From Caldora sp. SIO3E6 (GTDB taxonomy: Bacteria; Cyanobacteriota; Cyanobacteriia; Cyanobacteriales; Coleofasciculaceae): a stretch of DNA of 5,512 nucleotides. The notes under the pieces were generated by a model, which saw nothing but the letters and a program-made list of their open reading frames with translations, made no database searches and was not told where the DNA came from. The translations under genes and the position numbers were made by a program. The stretch is from positions 1 to 5,512 of the forward strand of contig JAAHHL010000543.1 in assembly GCA_010672185.1 (NCBI GenBank). Reading direction: 5' to 3'. This document shows positions 1 to 4,194 of the stretch, one piece after another; the stretch's first letter is position 1, and each line of letters opens with the position of its first letter.

Positions 1-700
1 TGTCGTGATTGAGCACAGCAACACTGGAGGTAGGCATTTCAGCTAATAACTCACACTTAGCTTGAGCGATCGCTTCGACAGAACCCAACAACCCAATATG
101 AGCTGTTCCCACATTGGTAATCACGCCAATGGTCGGACAAGCTATCTGAGCTAACTGAGCAATCTGTCCAGAGCCACGCATGGCCATTTCAATTACAGCA
201 TAATCATGCTCTTCACCCAATTCCAGCAAAGTTTTGGGCACACCTATTTCATTGTTGTAATTAAACTGGGTTTTGAGAACCTTCCCCTGGGTTGACAAAA
301 CTGCTGCAATTAATTCCTTCGTTGTGGTCTTACCGACAGAACCAGTTACGGCAATTACCGGAATATCAAATTGATTACGCCACCATCTGGCGATTTGTTG
401 GTATGCCTGTAGAGTGTCTGCAACCTGTAATTGGGGAATTGTAGGGGCGCACCGACGTGCGCCCTCAACAGCTTGCAAGTCGGTGATTGCCGCGATCGCT
501 CCTTTATCTAGAGCAACTTCTAAAAAATCATGTCCATCATATTTGTCCCCTCGCAGTGCCAAGAAAATTTCACCTGGCTTGAGGCTGCGAGTATCGGTGG
601 TAATACCAATAAAGCGGGATGCCAATACGACCGCCGATAGATTGACAGGCTTAGCAGCAATAATGTCAACTAATTGAGCTAAAGGAAGCTGACAAGGCAT
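1..700 (-). CDS. murF: UDP-N-acetylmuramoyl-tripeptide--D-alanyl-D-alanine ligase (MurF), N-terminal 233 codons, partial
   Basis: MurF is the cytoplasmic ATP-dependent ligase that adds D-Ala-D-Ala to the UDP-MurNAc-tripeptide, the last step in making the UDP-MurNAc-pentapeptide. The frame is open from the ATG at 698-700 to the left edge, giving 233 of the roughly 450 residues usual for the family. Visible motifs are TTDTR (34-38) in the N-terminal UDP-MurNAc-binding domain, the P-loop GSVGKTTTKE (120-129), the NYNNEIGVP block (147-155), the EMAMRGSGQIA block (171-181; many MurF have EMGxxxxGEI here) and TNVGTAH (195-201). No clear Shine-Dalgarno sequence precedes the ATG, but the protein starts MPCQLPLAQLV, like cyanobacterial MurF as I recall it. 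The gene diverges from the 428-residue gene at 1063. Oddity: residues 79-86 are encoded by a GC-rich palindrome that appears to be an in-frame insertion. Identification is firm; the C-terminal half lies outside the window. Confidence 0.97.
   Translation of the reverse strand, partial: MPCQLPLAQLVDIIAAKPVNLSAVVLASRFIGITTDTRSLKPGEIFLALRGDKYDGHDFLEVALDKGAIAAITDLQAVEGARRCAPTIPQLQVADTLQAYQQIARWWRNQFDIPVIAVTGSVGKTTTKELIAAVLSTQGKVLKTQFNYNNEIGVPKTLLELGEEHDYAVIEMAMRGSGQIAQLAQIACPTIGVITNVGTAHIGLLGSVEAIAQAKCELLAEMPTSSVAVLNHD
66..73. repeat. HIP1 octamer GCGATCGC (first of five)
   Basis: The octamer is the highly iterated palindrome of many cyanobacterial genomes. Further copies lie at 492-499 (murF), 2795-2802 (pth), 4345-4352 and 5289-5296 (HD-GYP gene). 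All five are inside minus-strand genes. None occurs in the 1287-bp plus-strand gene or in any intergenic stretch. Confidence 0.9.
441..464. repeat. GC-rich palindromic repeat inserted in frame in murF
   Basis: Perfect 8-bp arms GGGCGCAC (445-452) and GTGCGCCC (457-464) enclose a CGAC loop, with flanking GTAG at 441-444. I recall similar GTAGGGGCG-type palindromes scattered through cyanobacterial genomes, mostly between genes. Here the element is read on the minus strand as VEGARRCAPT (residues 78-87 of MurF) and keeps the frame open. The stretch is much richer in GC than the surrounding gene. The palindrome is seen directly; its membership in a dispersed family is from memory. Confidence 0.7.
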
Positions 701-831
701 AAGGGTTTATCTGCCCAGGGTAAGGGATGAGTGTTTTTTGCAAAACAAGGATTTTGCACTGTCTAGTGTGGGGTGTTAGGATTATTTAGTCAACAATTTT
801 TTTTAGATTTTAACTAAATTCTGGGGAAATT

Positions 832-860
832 TTGTAAAGATTTGGTACAAAAAGTAAAAT
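832..860 (+). promoter_or_regulatory. Promoter candidate for the 428-residue gene (distal)
   Basis: TTGTAA (832-837) and TAAAAT (855-860) are separated by 17 bp. The -10 overlaps the minus-strand TATAAT of the murF promoter candidate by two bases, so polymerase could probably not occupy both at once. The leader would be about 195 nt. Confidence 0.35.
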
Positions 861-869
861 TATACCAAA
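841..869. promoter_or_regulatory. Inverted repeat spanning the overlapping divergent promoters
   Basis: TTTGGTA (841-847) and TACCAAA (863-869) are perfect 7-bp inverted arms with a 15-bp spacer that covers both -10 candidates. This is a reasonable place for an operator. The GTA/TAC spacing is 15, not the 8 of an NtcA site, so NtcA is not supported. No regulator can be named. Confidence 0.3.
859..867 (-). promoter_or_regulatory. Extended -10 promoter candidate for murF
   Basis: Read on the minus strand these bases are TGGTATAAT, which is a perfect TATAAT with the TGn extension. There is no good -35 at the usual distance (TCCAAC at 883-888 is poor), which an extended -10 can tolerate. Transcription would start near 852 and give a murF leader of about 150 nt. 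Confidence 0.5.
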
Positions 870-951
870 ATAACTACCCCCAGTTGGAGTCATCATTTAT
901 TATGACCTTTCTGTTAGGGTAGGAGATAGTTAAGTCGGGATGCATCAGTGT

Positions 952-980
952 TTGACGTCCACCCAGAGTGCAAATCAAAT
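952..980 (+). promoter_or_regulatory. Promoter candidate for the 428-residue gene (proximal)
   Basis: TTGACG (952-957, five of six matches to TTGACA) lies 17 bp from TCAAAT (975-980, four of six matches to TATAAT). Transcription would start near 987 and give a leader of about 76 nt, shorter than from the distal candidate. Confidence 0.35.
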
Positions 981-1044
981 TTAAGTTTAAATTTTCTTTT
1001 TATTCCACAAGATTGATTTTTGATTGGCTCCAGCTTCTGCACCC

Positions 1045-1050
1045 AGGAGG
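1045..1050 (+). promoter_or_regulatory. Ribosome-binding site that supports the GTG start
   Basis: AGGAGG ends 12 nt before the GTG at 1063, which is slightly long, and 24 nt before the in-frame ATG at 1075, which is too far. An in-frame TAA at 1060-1062 directly precedes the GTG, so no earlier start is possible. Confidence 0.6.
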
Positions 1051-1062
1051 GCTCACATCTAA

Positions 1063-2349
1063 GTGAATACATTAATGGACTCTGACATTAGACGAACTAG
1101 CTTGGCAGAGCAAAAGCTATATGATCATCTACTCGATCATGTAAAGAATGAATCACCAGAACAGATGATTGAGCGCTTCAAAACTCTCTTCCTAGAGGGG
1201 TCGAAGTATGCTGATTCTCATATATGGTCTGCTTTGGAAGTGCTGGTAACTGATAAGCGAGCTGAGGAAGAATTCAAATTTTTCCTTAATCGCTGCTGTC
1301 ATATCTTGATTAATCGCTGGCAGATACAACCTCACCTACAGAAGGCAATTCCTGAATTAGTAGGTCTCTTCGAGAATCTCCACACTTATCCAATGGCTTA
1401 CTCTCGCGGAGCAAGGCGTCTGCGGCAGTTAGTTCAGCTTTTTCTACAAACAGAGCAATATCTAACCCTGCGACGTTTGTCTCAGGTGATGGAGCAAGCT
1501 TCCCAAGAGGAGAACAATGATTCTCAGGCAGTAGGAGCTCTGATTCAGCGATATCCTTACTTATATGAGCATTGCCTTCTGAGTGAAGATAGCAGTTATG
1601 AGCATCAGCAAACAGTTAGGCAAATTCGCGCTCGGATTCAGCGGCGCTTTGAAGTTGATCTAGCTGGGTACATAACCTATCAAGCGCGTTGTGCTCGAGC
1701 GAAGCTCAGACAATCTCCAGCGGTTCCACCAAAAATTATCCAGCCAGTAAAAAACCCTACTCTTTTGAGTGAAGATGAGTTAAAAATTGCTGTTAGAGAA
1801 TTTATCGGTAAAGTACAAGGTTGCTATACCTACCGGGATATTGCCCATAGCTTCCTCACCCACAGTAGTCGTACTAGCTTATACAAGTACTTTAAGGACG
1901 ATTTGTATGAATACCTGACTGCTTCAATTGATTCATCCTATGGAAAACGTTATTTTAATGACCGACTGTATAAGCAGATCAAAAATACCCTAACTCTGAG
2001 CGATCATCAGCAGCTCAACGAATTTCTCATTGTCAGAACCTGTAGCCAGCTGTTAAATTTCTTAGTAGTCGAGAGTGCCCAGCGACCTAATCACTATATC
2101 TTTGTCGATCTGATTACCAATTTAGGTGCTACTTCTACCACTGGTATCTTGCTTAAGGTAGTGTTGCTCTGTGGTAAGGTTAAACCTTCTTTGGAAAAGC
2201 GATTTTCTATTTTGTTTAACCACTACGAATCTGCCAACAGAGATGGCGTACCCTGGTTAATCAGATCTTTGGAAAACATCAATGTTGCCTTAAGTGTGCA
2301 TTTTGGATCAGCTGACCTTTCTTGTCTGAATTTATATGAATTTGATTAA
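1063..2349 (+). CDS. Conserved cyanobacterial protein of unknown function (428 residues)
   Basis: I recognise this as a protein family that seems widespread in cyanobacteria but know no function or named domain for it. It reads as a soluble, mostly helical, charged protein. I see no signal peptide, membrane segment, P-loop or obvious catalytic motif. The distinctive blocks are EEEFKFFLNRCCHILINRW near the N-terminus, RYPYLYEHCLLSEDSSYEHQ around residue 163, TYRDIAHSFL around 256 and RPNHYIFVDLITNLG around 341, followed by a C-terminal block ending RFSILFNHYESANRD and ENINVALSVHFG. A basic, glutamine-rich stretch with a proline-rich patch (about 190-232) may link an N-terminal and a C-terminal half. 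The start is GTG at 1063, with ATG at 1075 as the alternative. The gene diverges from murF and converges on pth. It contains no HIP1 site. It is clearly coding; the function is unknown. Confidence 0.9.
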   Translation: MNTLMDSDIRRTSLAEQKLYDHLLDHVKNESPEQMIERFKTLFLEGSKYADSHIWSALEVLVTDKRAEEEFKFFLNRCCHILINRWQIQPHLQKAIPELVGLFENLHTYPMAYSRGARRLRQLVQLFLQTEQYLTLRRLSQVMEQASQEENNDSQAVGALIQRYPYLYEHCLLSEDSSYEHQQTVRQIRARIQRRFEVDLAGYITYQARCARAKLRQSPAVPPKIIQPVKNPTLLSEDELKIAVREFIGKVQGCYTYRDIAHSFLTHSSRTSLYKYFKDDLYEYLTASIDSSYGKRYFNDRLYKQIKNTLTLSDHQQLNEFLIVRTCSQLLNFLVVESAQRPNHYIFVDLITNLGATSTTGILLKVVLLCGKVKPSLEKRFSILFNHYESANRDGVPWLIRSLENINVALSVHFGSADLSCLNLYEFD

Positions 2350-2350
2350 G

Positions 2351-2427
2351 GTAGGTGGTAGGTTTTAGGTGTTAGGTGTTAGGTTTTAGGTTTTAGGTTT
2401 TAGGTTTTAGGTTTTAGGTGGTAGGTA
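2351..2427 (+). repeat. Heptamer tandem array TTAGGTK, 11 units
   Basis: Eleven exact 7-bp periods start one base after the TAA of the 428-residue gene. Units 1, 2 and 11 are GTAGGTN, and units 3-10 are TTAGGTG or TTAGGTT, with five identical TTAGGTT in a row. This matches the short tandemly repeated heptamer class (STRR) of filamentous cyanobacteria. The spacing is too short for a CRISPR array. Confidence 0.9.
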
Positions 2428-2454
2428 ATAGTCCTATTGAAAAAATTTACCACC
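2417..2454. other. Stem-loop between the two heptamer arrays
   Basis: GGTGGTA (2417-2423, the end of the first array) can pair with TACCACC (2448-2454). Inside it AATAG (2427-2431) can pair with CTATT (2434-2438). A U-tract follows on neither strand, so it is not a standard intrinsic terminator, but it is the best structure between the two convergent genes. Confidence 0.3.
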
Positions 2455-2470
2455 AGGTAATGAAATTAGG

Positions 2471-2568
2471 CTCCTGCCTCCTGCCTCCTGCCTTCTGCCT
2501 TCTGCCTCCTGCCTCCTGCCTCCTGCCTCCTGCCTTCTGCCTCCTGCCTCCTGCCTCCTGCCTCCTGC
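2471..2568 (-). repeat. Heptamer tandem array, 14 units of GCAGGAG/GCAGAAG
   Basis: Fourteen exact 7-bp periods read on the plus strand as CTCCTGC (11 units) or CTTCTGC (units 4, 5 and 10). On the pth coding strand they read GCAGGAG and start directly after the pth stop codon TAG. The array is inverted relative to the one at 2351-2427. The GGAGG runs inside it resemble ribosome-binding sites, but no start codon follows, so they are probably without effect on translation. Confidence 0.92.
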
Positions 2569-3192
2569 CTACTTACTAATTACGATACTGCGATTGTTAT
2601 AAAGACTCATCGCTTTTTCAACCCCCTCTCGGAGAGCAAGTTCCACCGTCTCAACTACTAGCTCAAGCATCTGAGAGATTAACTCAGTTTCCTGAGCAGA
2701 AAATTTACCTAGGACATGGGAAATAGTACCCTTGTCCTGACTAGACTTGCCAATGCCAATCCGTAAGCGAGGGAAATTTTGCGTACCCAAATGAGCGATC
2801 GCAGATTTCATTCCATTGTGTCCTCCTGCTGAACCGGAGAGACGTAGCCGCAAACGTCCTACGGGTAAATCCATATCATCATAAATGATCAGTACGGAAT
2901 CAGGGGGTAGCTTGTACCAATCCGTCACAGCACGAATTGCTTGTCCAGAGCGATTCATATAAGTGAGGGGTTTGAGTAAACGCAGCTTGCTTCCCTTAAA
3001 CCCAGTTCCTTCCCCAAACCAGCCTTGGAAGCGGCGGTTTTCGCTCCAAGAAATTTGTCTCCGACGTGCCAAAGCGTCAACTGCGTCAAAGCCAATATTA
3101 TGCCGCGTTTTATCGTATTTGGGTTCTGGATTACCCAAACCTACAATTAGCTGAGGAATTACCAAGGTGGATGATGGGGTTGCTTTTGTCAT
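2569..3192 (-). CDS. pth: Peptidyl-tRNA hydrolase
   Basis: Pth cleaves the ester bond of peptidyl-tRNAs that drop off ribosomes, which frees the tRNA for reuse. It is a monomeric cytoplasmic enzyme. The 207 residues match the family length of about 190-200 plus a short N-terminal extension. All catalytic and binding residues are visible: N21 in VGLGNP, the catalytic H31 in TRHNIGF, N80 in TYMNRSG, D105 in YDDMDLP, and H125 and N126 in GGHNGMKS. The start is the ATG at 3190-3192. The upstream stretch ATAGAAAAAT gives little Shine-Dalgarno signal, and no other in-frame ATG precedes the GLGNP motif. The TAG stop abuts the heptamer array. The gene lies downstream of the probable DUF2811 gene on the same strand, separated by 157 bp from its stop and by a patch of inverted repeats that may set its read-through level. 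Confidence 0.98.
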   Translation of the reverse strand: MTKATPSSTLVIPQLIVGLGNPEPKYDKTRHNIGFDAVDALARRRQISWSENRRFQGWFGEGTGFKGSKLRLLKPLTYMNRSGQAIRAVTDWYKLPPDSVLIIYDDMDLPVGRLRLRLSGSAGGHNGMKSAIAHLGTQNFPRLRIGIGKSSQDKGTISHVLGKFSAQETELISQMLELVVETVELALREGVEKAMSLYNNRSIVISK

Positions 3193-3225
3193 ATTTTTCT
3201 ATGGGTTTAAGGTTTTATGAAAAGC

Positions 3226-3318
3226 AACTAAGCTCCCCGACTTCTTAGTTTAACCTGTGGTTATTGCACAAACTCCAAAGAAGAAGCCGAGGAGCTACCA
3301 ATTGGAGAAGTCGGCTTC
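3226..3318. repeat. Patch of overlapping, mutually exclusive inverted repeats
   Basis: At least five pairings share the same bases. AACTAAG (3226-3232) pairs with CTTAGTT (3244-3250). AGCTCCCCGACTTCTT (3231-3246) pairs with AAGAAGCCGAGGAGCT (3281-3296) at 14 of 16 positions. TAACC (3251-3255) pairs with GGTTA (3259-3263). GAAGCCGA (3283-3290) pairs with TCGGCTTC (3311-3318). CCAATTGG (3298-3305) is self-complementary. The first two exclude each other, as do the second and the fourth. This could be an attenuator between DUF2811 and pth, or the remnant of a small mobile element such as an IS200/IS605-type end. Pairing is seen directly; the role is inferred. Confidence 0.55.
3283..3318 (-). terminator. 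Possible intrinsic terminator after the DUF2811 gene
   Basis: On the minus strand GAAGCCGA and TCGGCTTC form a perfect 8-bp stem around a 20-nt loop, followed by TTCTTT. It lies about 30 nt after the DUF2811 stop. The loop is large and the T-run is interrupted, so termination would probably be partial and allow read-through into pth. Confidence 0.35.
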
Positions 3319-3349
3319 AAGCAATCCGCAAGCTAATACCCCTTTTGAG

Positions 3350-3574
3350 TTATGCAGGATGCTGAAATAGGGATTCTAGATAGACACGCGCACAAGCACG
3401 ATAAGTCGGGGAAGTTTCTGGCATCCTACCATTGCCGTTTTGGAGCAAAAACAATGATAGTGCTGCAGAGAAGACCCGGTCTTGATCCCAGTTAGGATGG
3501 TTTTCTAAATAGCCTTTGAGGGACTCGTGCAATTCTTCAGGGATTTCTGCCAGAATGCTTACGGTTGCGTTCAT
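3350..3574 (-). CDS. Small cyanobacterial protein, probably DUF2811 family (74 residues)
   Basis: The sequence beginning MNATVSILAEIPEELHESL, followed by WDQDRVFSAALSLFLLQNG and ending in ARVYLESLF, matches what I remember of DUF2811, a short family confined to cyanobacteria with no known function. It reads as a soluble helical protein: an amphipathic helix around EELHESLKGYLENH, then a second around VFSAALSLFLLQ. The frame is open upstream to an ATG at 3590-3592, which would add six residues (MKPEVN). I chose the inner ATG at 3572-3574 because AGAGG lies five bases in front of it and because family members start MNATVS. The leader upstream is long, and the nearest strong promoter signal (TATAAT at 3828-3833 beside an HLR1 site) is about 250 bp away. 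It may be cotranscribed with pth. Coding status is likely; the family name is from memory. Confidence 0.78.
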   Translation of the reverse strand: MNATVSILAEIPEELHESLKGYLENHPNWDQDRVFSAALSLFLLQNGNGRMPETSPTYRACARVYLESLFQHPA

Positions 3575-3578
3575 ATTT

Positions 3579-3584
3579 ACCTCT
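3579..3584 (-). promoter_or_regulatory. Ribosome-binding site that decides the DUF2811 start
   Basis: Read on the minus strand this is AGAGGT, five bases before the ATG at 3574. The outer ATG at 3592 has no comparable sequence in front of it. Confidence 0.65.
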
Positions 3585-3660
3585 GGTTTCATGGCGTGTT
3601 GTTACAAAGCAAACTATCTTTAAGTGCCTTATGAAACTGGCTTGTGCCGCTGAAAGCCGG

Positions 3661-3821
3661 AAAATCAAGGGCAGAAAGCACCCATTTCTACCGCTGTCAG
3701 ATTAGTGTCAAGCCAATTTTTTCATTAGTTGGTCGCACTATTCTCATCTAAAGTGGGGTGGGGTTGTCAATGCTGCGAAATATTAAGAACCCTCTGCAAG
3801 CCAAACAATGTCTACGAAGCA
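3661..3821 (-). ncRNA. Candidate small RNA or long 5' leader downstream of the HLR1 site
   Basis: A transcript from the TATAAT at 3828-3833 would start near 3821. About 140 nt later it meets a weak hairpin, GGGTGCTTTCTGCCC on the minus strand (3669-3683), followed by TTGATTTT, so an RNA of about 160 nt could end near 3661. It contains a C-rich stretch, ACAACCCCACCCCACT (3752-3767), of the type that can pair with ribosome-binding sites. No good ORF lies inside; a 16-codon ATG frame (3697-3747) has no ribosome-binding site. The same RNA could run on as a leader of about 250 nt for the DUF2811 gene. PsrR1, a light-induced cyanobacterial sRNA controlled by RpaB, is one possible identity, but I cannot match its sequence from memory. 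Confidence 0.3.
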
Positions 3822-3827
3822 ATAAGT

Positions 3828-3833
3828 ATTATA
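3828..3833 (-). promoter_or_regulatory. TATAAT -10 box beside the HLR1 site
   Basis: The minus strand reads a perfect TATAAT, with the expected start near 3821. No TTGACA-like -35 is present at 17-19 bp (AAGTTA at 3851-3856). The position is taken by the HLR1 site, which fits a promoter whose activity depends on, or is blocked by, RpaB. Confidence 0.5.
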
Positions 3834-3844
3834 GGCTAATTTTT

Positions 3845-3862
3845 GTTACATAACTTTACATA
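3845..3862 (+). promoter_or_regulatory. HLR1 site, predicted binding site of the response regulator RpaB
   Basis: GTTACATA (3845-3852), two bases AC, then TTTACATA (3855-3862) match the published HLR1 consensus exactly: two direct repeats of (G/T)TTACA(T/A)(T/A) separated by 2 nt. RpaB binds HLR1 under low light and releases it under high light. Relative to the minus-strand start near 3821 the site covers about -24 to -41, a position typical of repression. A plus-strand promoter is also possible: TTTACA (3855-3860), 16 bp, CATACT (3877-3882). The target may therefore lie on either side. Confidence 0.65.
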
Positions 3863-3944
3863 AACTCAGCCTTCTCCATACTCAAAATACTTGGCTCAGA
3901 AAATATTGACTGAGACGGGAAGCCCCTATGGCACCGTTCATACT

Positions 3945-4017
3945 TGTGGAAAACTAGCAGTAACTTGTGGAAAACTAGTAGTAACTTGTGGAAAAAGTTG
4001 AACAGCAGTGTGGAAAC
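3945..4017 (-). other. Cluster of cyanobacterial-type DnaA boxes (TTTTCCACA), possible replication origin or DnaA-binding locus
   Basis: TGTGGAAAA, the complement of the DnaA box TTTTCCACA described for cyanobacterial origins, occurs at 3945-3953, 3966-3974 and 3987-3995. A one-mismatch copy TGTGGAAAC lies at 4009-4017, and another (TATGGAAAA) at 4096-4104. The first three are exactly 21 bp apart and the fourth 22 bp. All have the same orientation, so they lie on about the same helix face. The first two sit in 21-bp units (3943-3963, 3964-3984) that differ at one base. TAGTAGTAA (3976-3984), between boxes 2 and 3, resembles DnaA-trio repeats. An AT-rich stretch (about 3830-3866) lies 80-110 bp away. 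There is no dnaA or dnaN in the window, so an origin is not proven; a titration or regulatory site is equally possible. Confidence 0.5.
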
Positions 4018-4194
4018 ATTGGGGAATCTTTGGGGGAAAACTAGGGCGAAAGATAAGAATTCTTACAGCTTTTATCTTCCGAAGGTCGAATTGAGTATGG
4101 AAAATGGGAAACAGCTTGTTCTCCAGCTGTTCCGAGCCTTCTTCCTCTCTGTAAGACGGTAAATTTTCAATTCCCAGACTGGGAGCCAACTTAT
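4018..4194. other. Intergenic stretch between the DnaA boxes and the HD-GYP gene
   Basis: No convincing gene is present. It contains a degenerate copy of the repeat core, GGAAAACTAG at 4035-4044, as in the units at 3949 and 3970. It also has a 12-bp perfect palindrome TAAGAATTCTTA (4054-4065), the outer pair AAGATAA/TTATCTT (4050-4056, 4072-4078), and two hairpins that may end the HD-GYP transcript. Confidence 0.5.
4107..4133 (-). terminator. Possible terminator of the HD-GYP gene
   Basis: On the minus strand GGAACAGCT and AGCTGTTTCC form a 9-bp stem with one bulged base around an 8-nt loop, followed by CATTTTCC. It lies about 60 nt after the stop codon. A second, smaller hairpin TCCCA/TGGGA (4172-4184) comes first but has only a weak T-run after it. 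Either or both may terminate. Confidence 0.4.

Larger units (their letters stand above)
701..1062. other. Divergent intergenic region between murF and the 428-residue gene
   Basis: This 362-bp AT-rich stretch contains no convincing gene. It holds back-to-back promoter candidates around 832-867, an inverted repeat (841-869), a second plus-strand promoter candidate (952-980), an 18-bp A/T palindrome (977-994: AAATTTAA, GT, TTAAATTT) and a ribosome-binding site (1045-1050). A run of eight T at 797-804 has no hairpin in front of it and is not a terminator. Confidence 0.7.

Noticed and set aside
414..677. Open frame of 87 codons on the plus strand
   Set aside because: It lies antisense inside murF, has no ribosome-binding site and resembles no protein; murF is certain on the other strand.
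841..869. NtcA nitrogen-control site
   Set aside because: The required GTA-N8-TAC spacing is not present; the spacings here are N15 and N6.
1401..1425. GC-rich stretch in the 428-residue gene (encoding SRGARRLR) as an inserted dispersed repeat
   Set aside because: It recalls cyanobacterial repeats with CGCGGAG cores, but it has no clear palindrome and fits the protein as I remember the family, so insertion is not supported.
2351..2568. CRISPR array
   Set aside because: The 7-bp units are contiguous with no spacers, and there are no cas genes.
2963..3248. Two plus-strand frames of 60-63 codons
   Set aside because: They are antisense to the conserved pth gene and its upstream inverted repeats, with no family resemblance.
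3228..3318. Firm call of an IS200/IS605 remnant
   Set aside because: The hairpins resemble the subterminal structures of such elements, but there is no transposase fragment, and the ends and target site cannot be defined here.
3697..3747. Small ORF of 16 codons in the leader (minus strand)
   Set aside because: No ribosome-binding site precedes the ATG, and the length is within chance.
3943..4044. CRISPR array or iteron plasmid origin
   Set aside because: The units are directly adjacent and lose similarity after two to three copies. No Rep protein is present, and the neighbours are ordinary chromosomal genes. DnaA boxes explain the conserved core better.
3938..4189. Frames on both strands across the 21-bp repeats (83 codons minus, 72 codons plus)
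   Set aside because: The repeated peptide (SFPQVT on the minus strand, SSNLWKT on the plus) comes only from the DNA repeat having a period divisible by three. The plus frame starts within the repeats and neither shows a domain.
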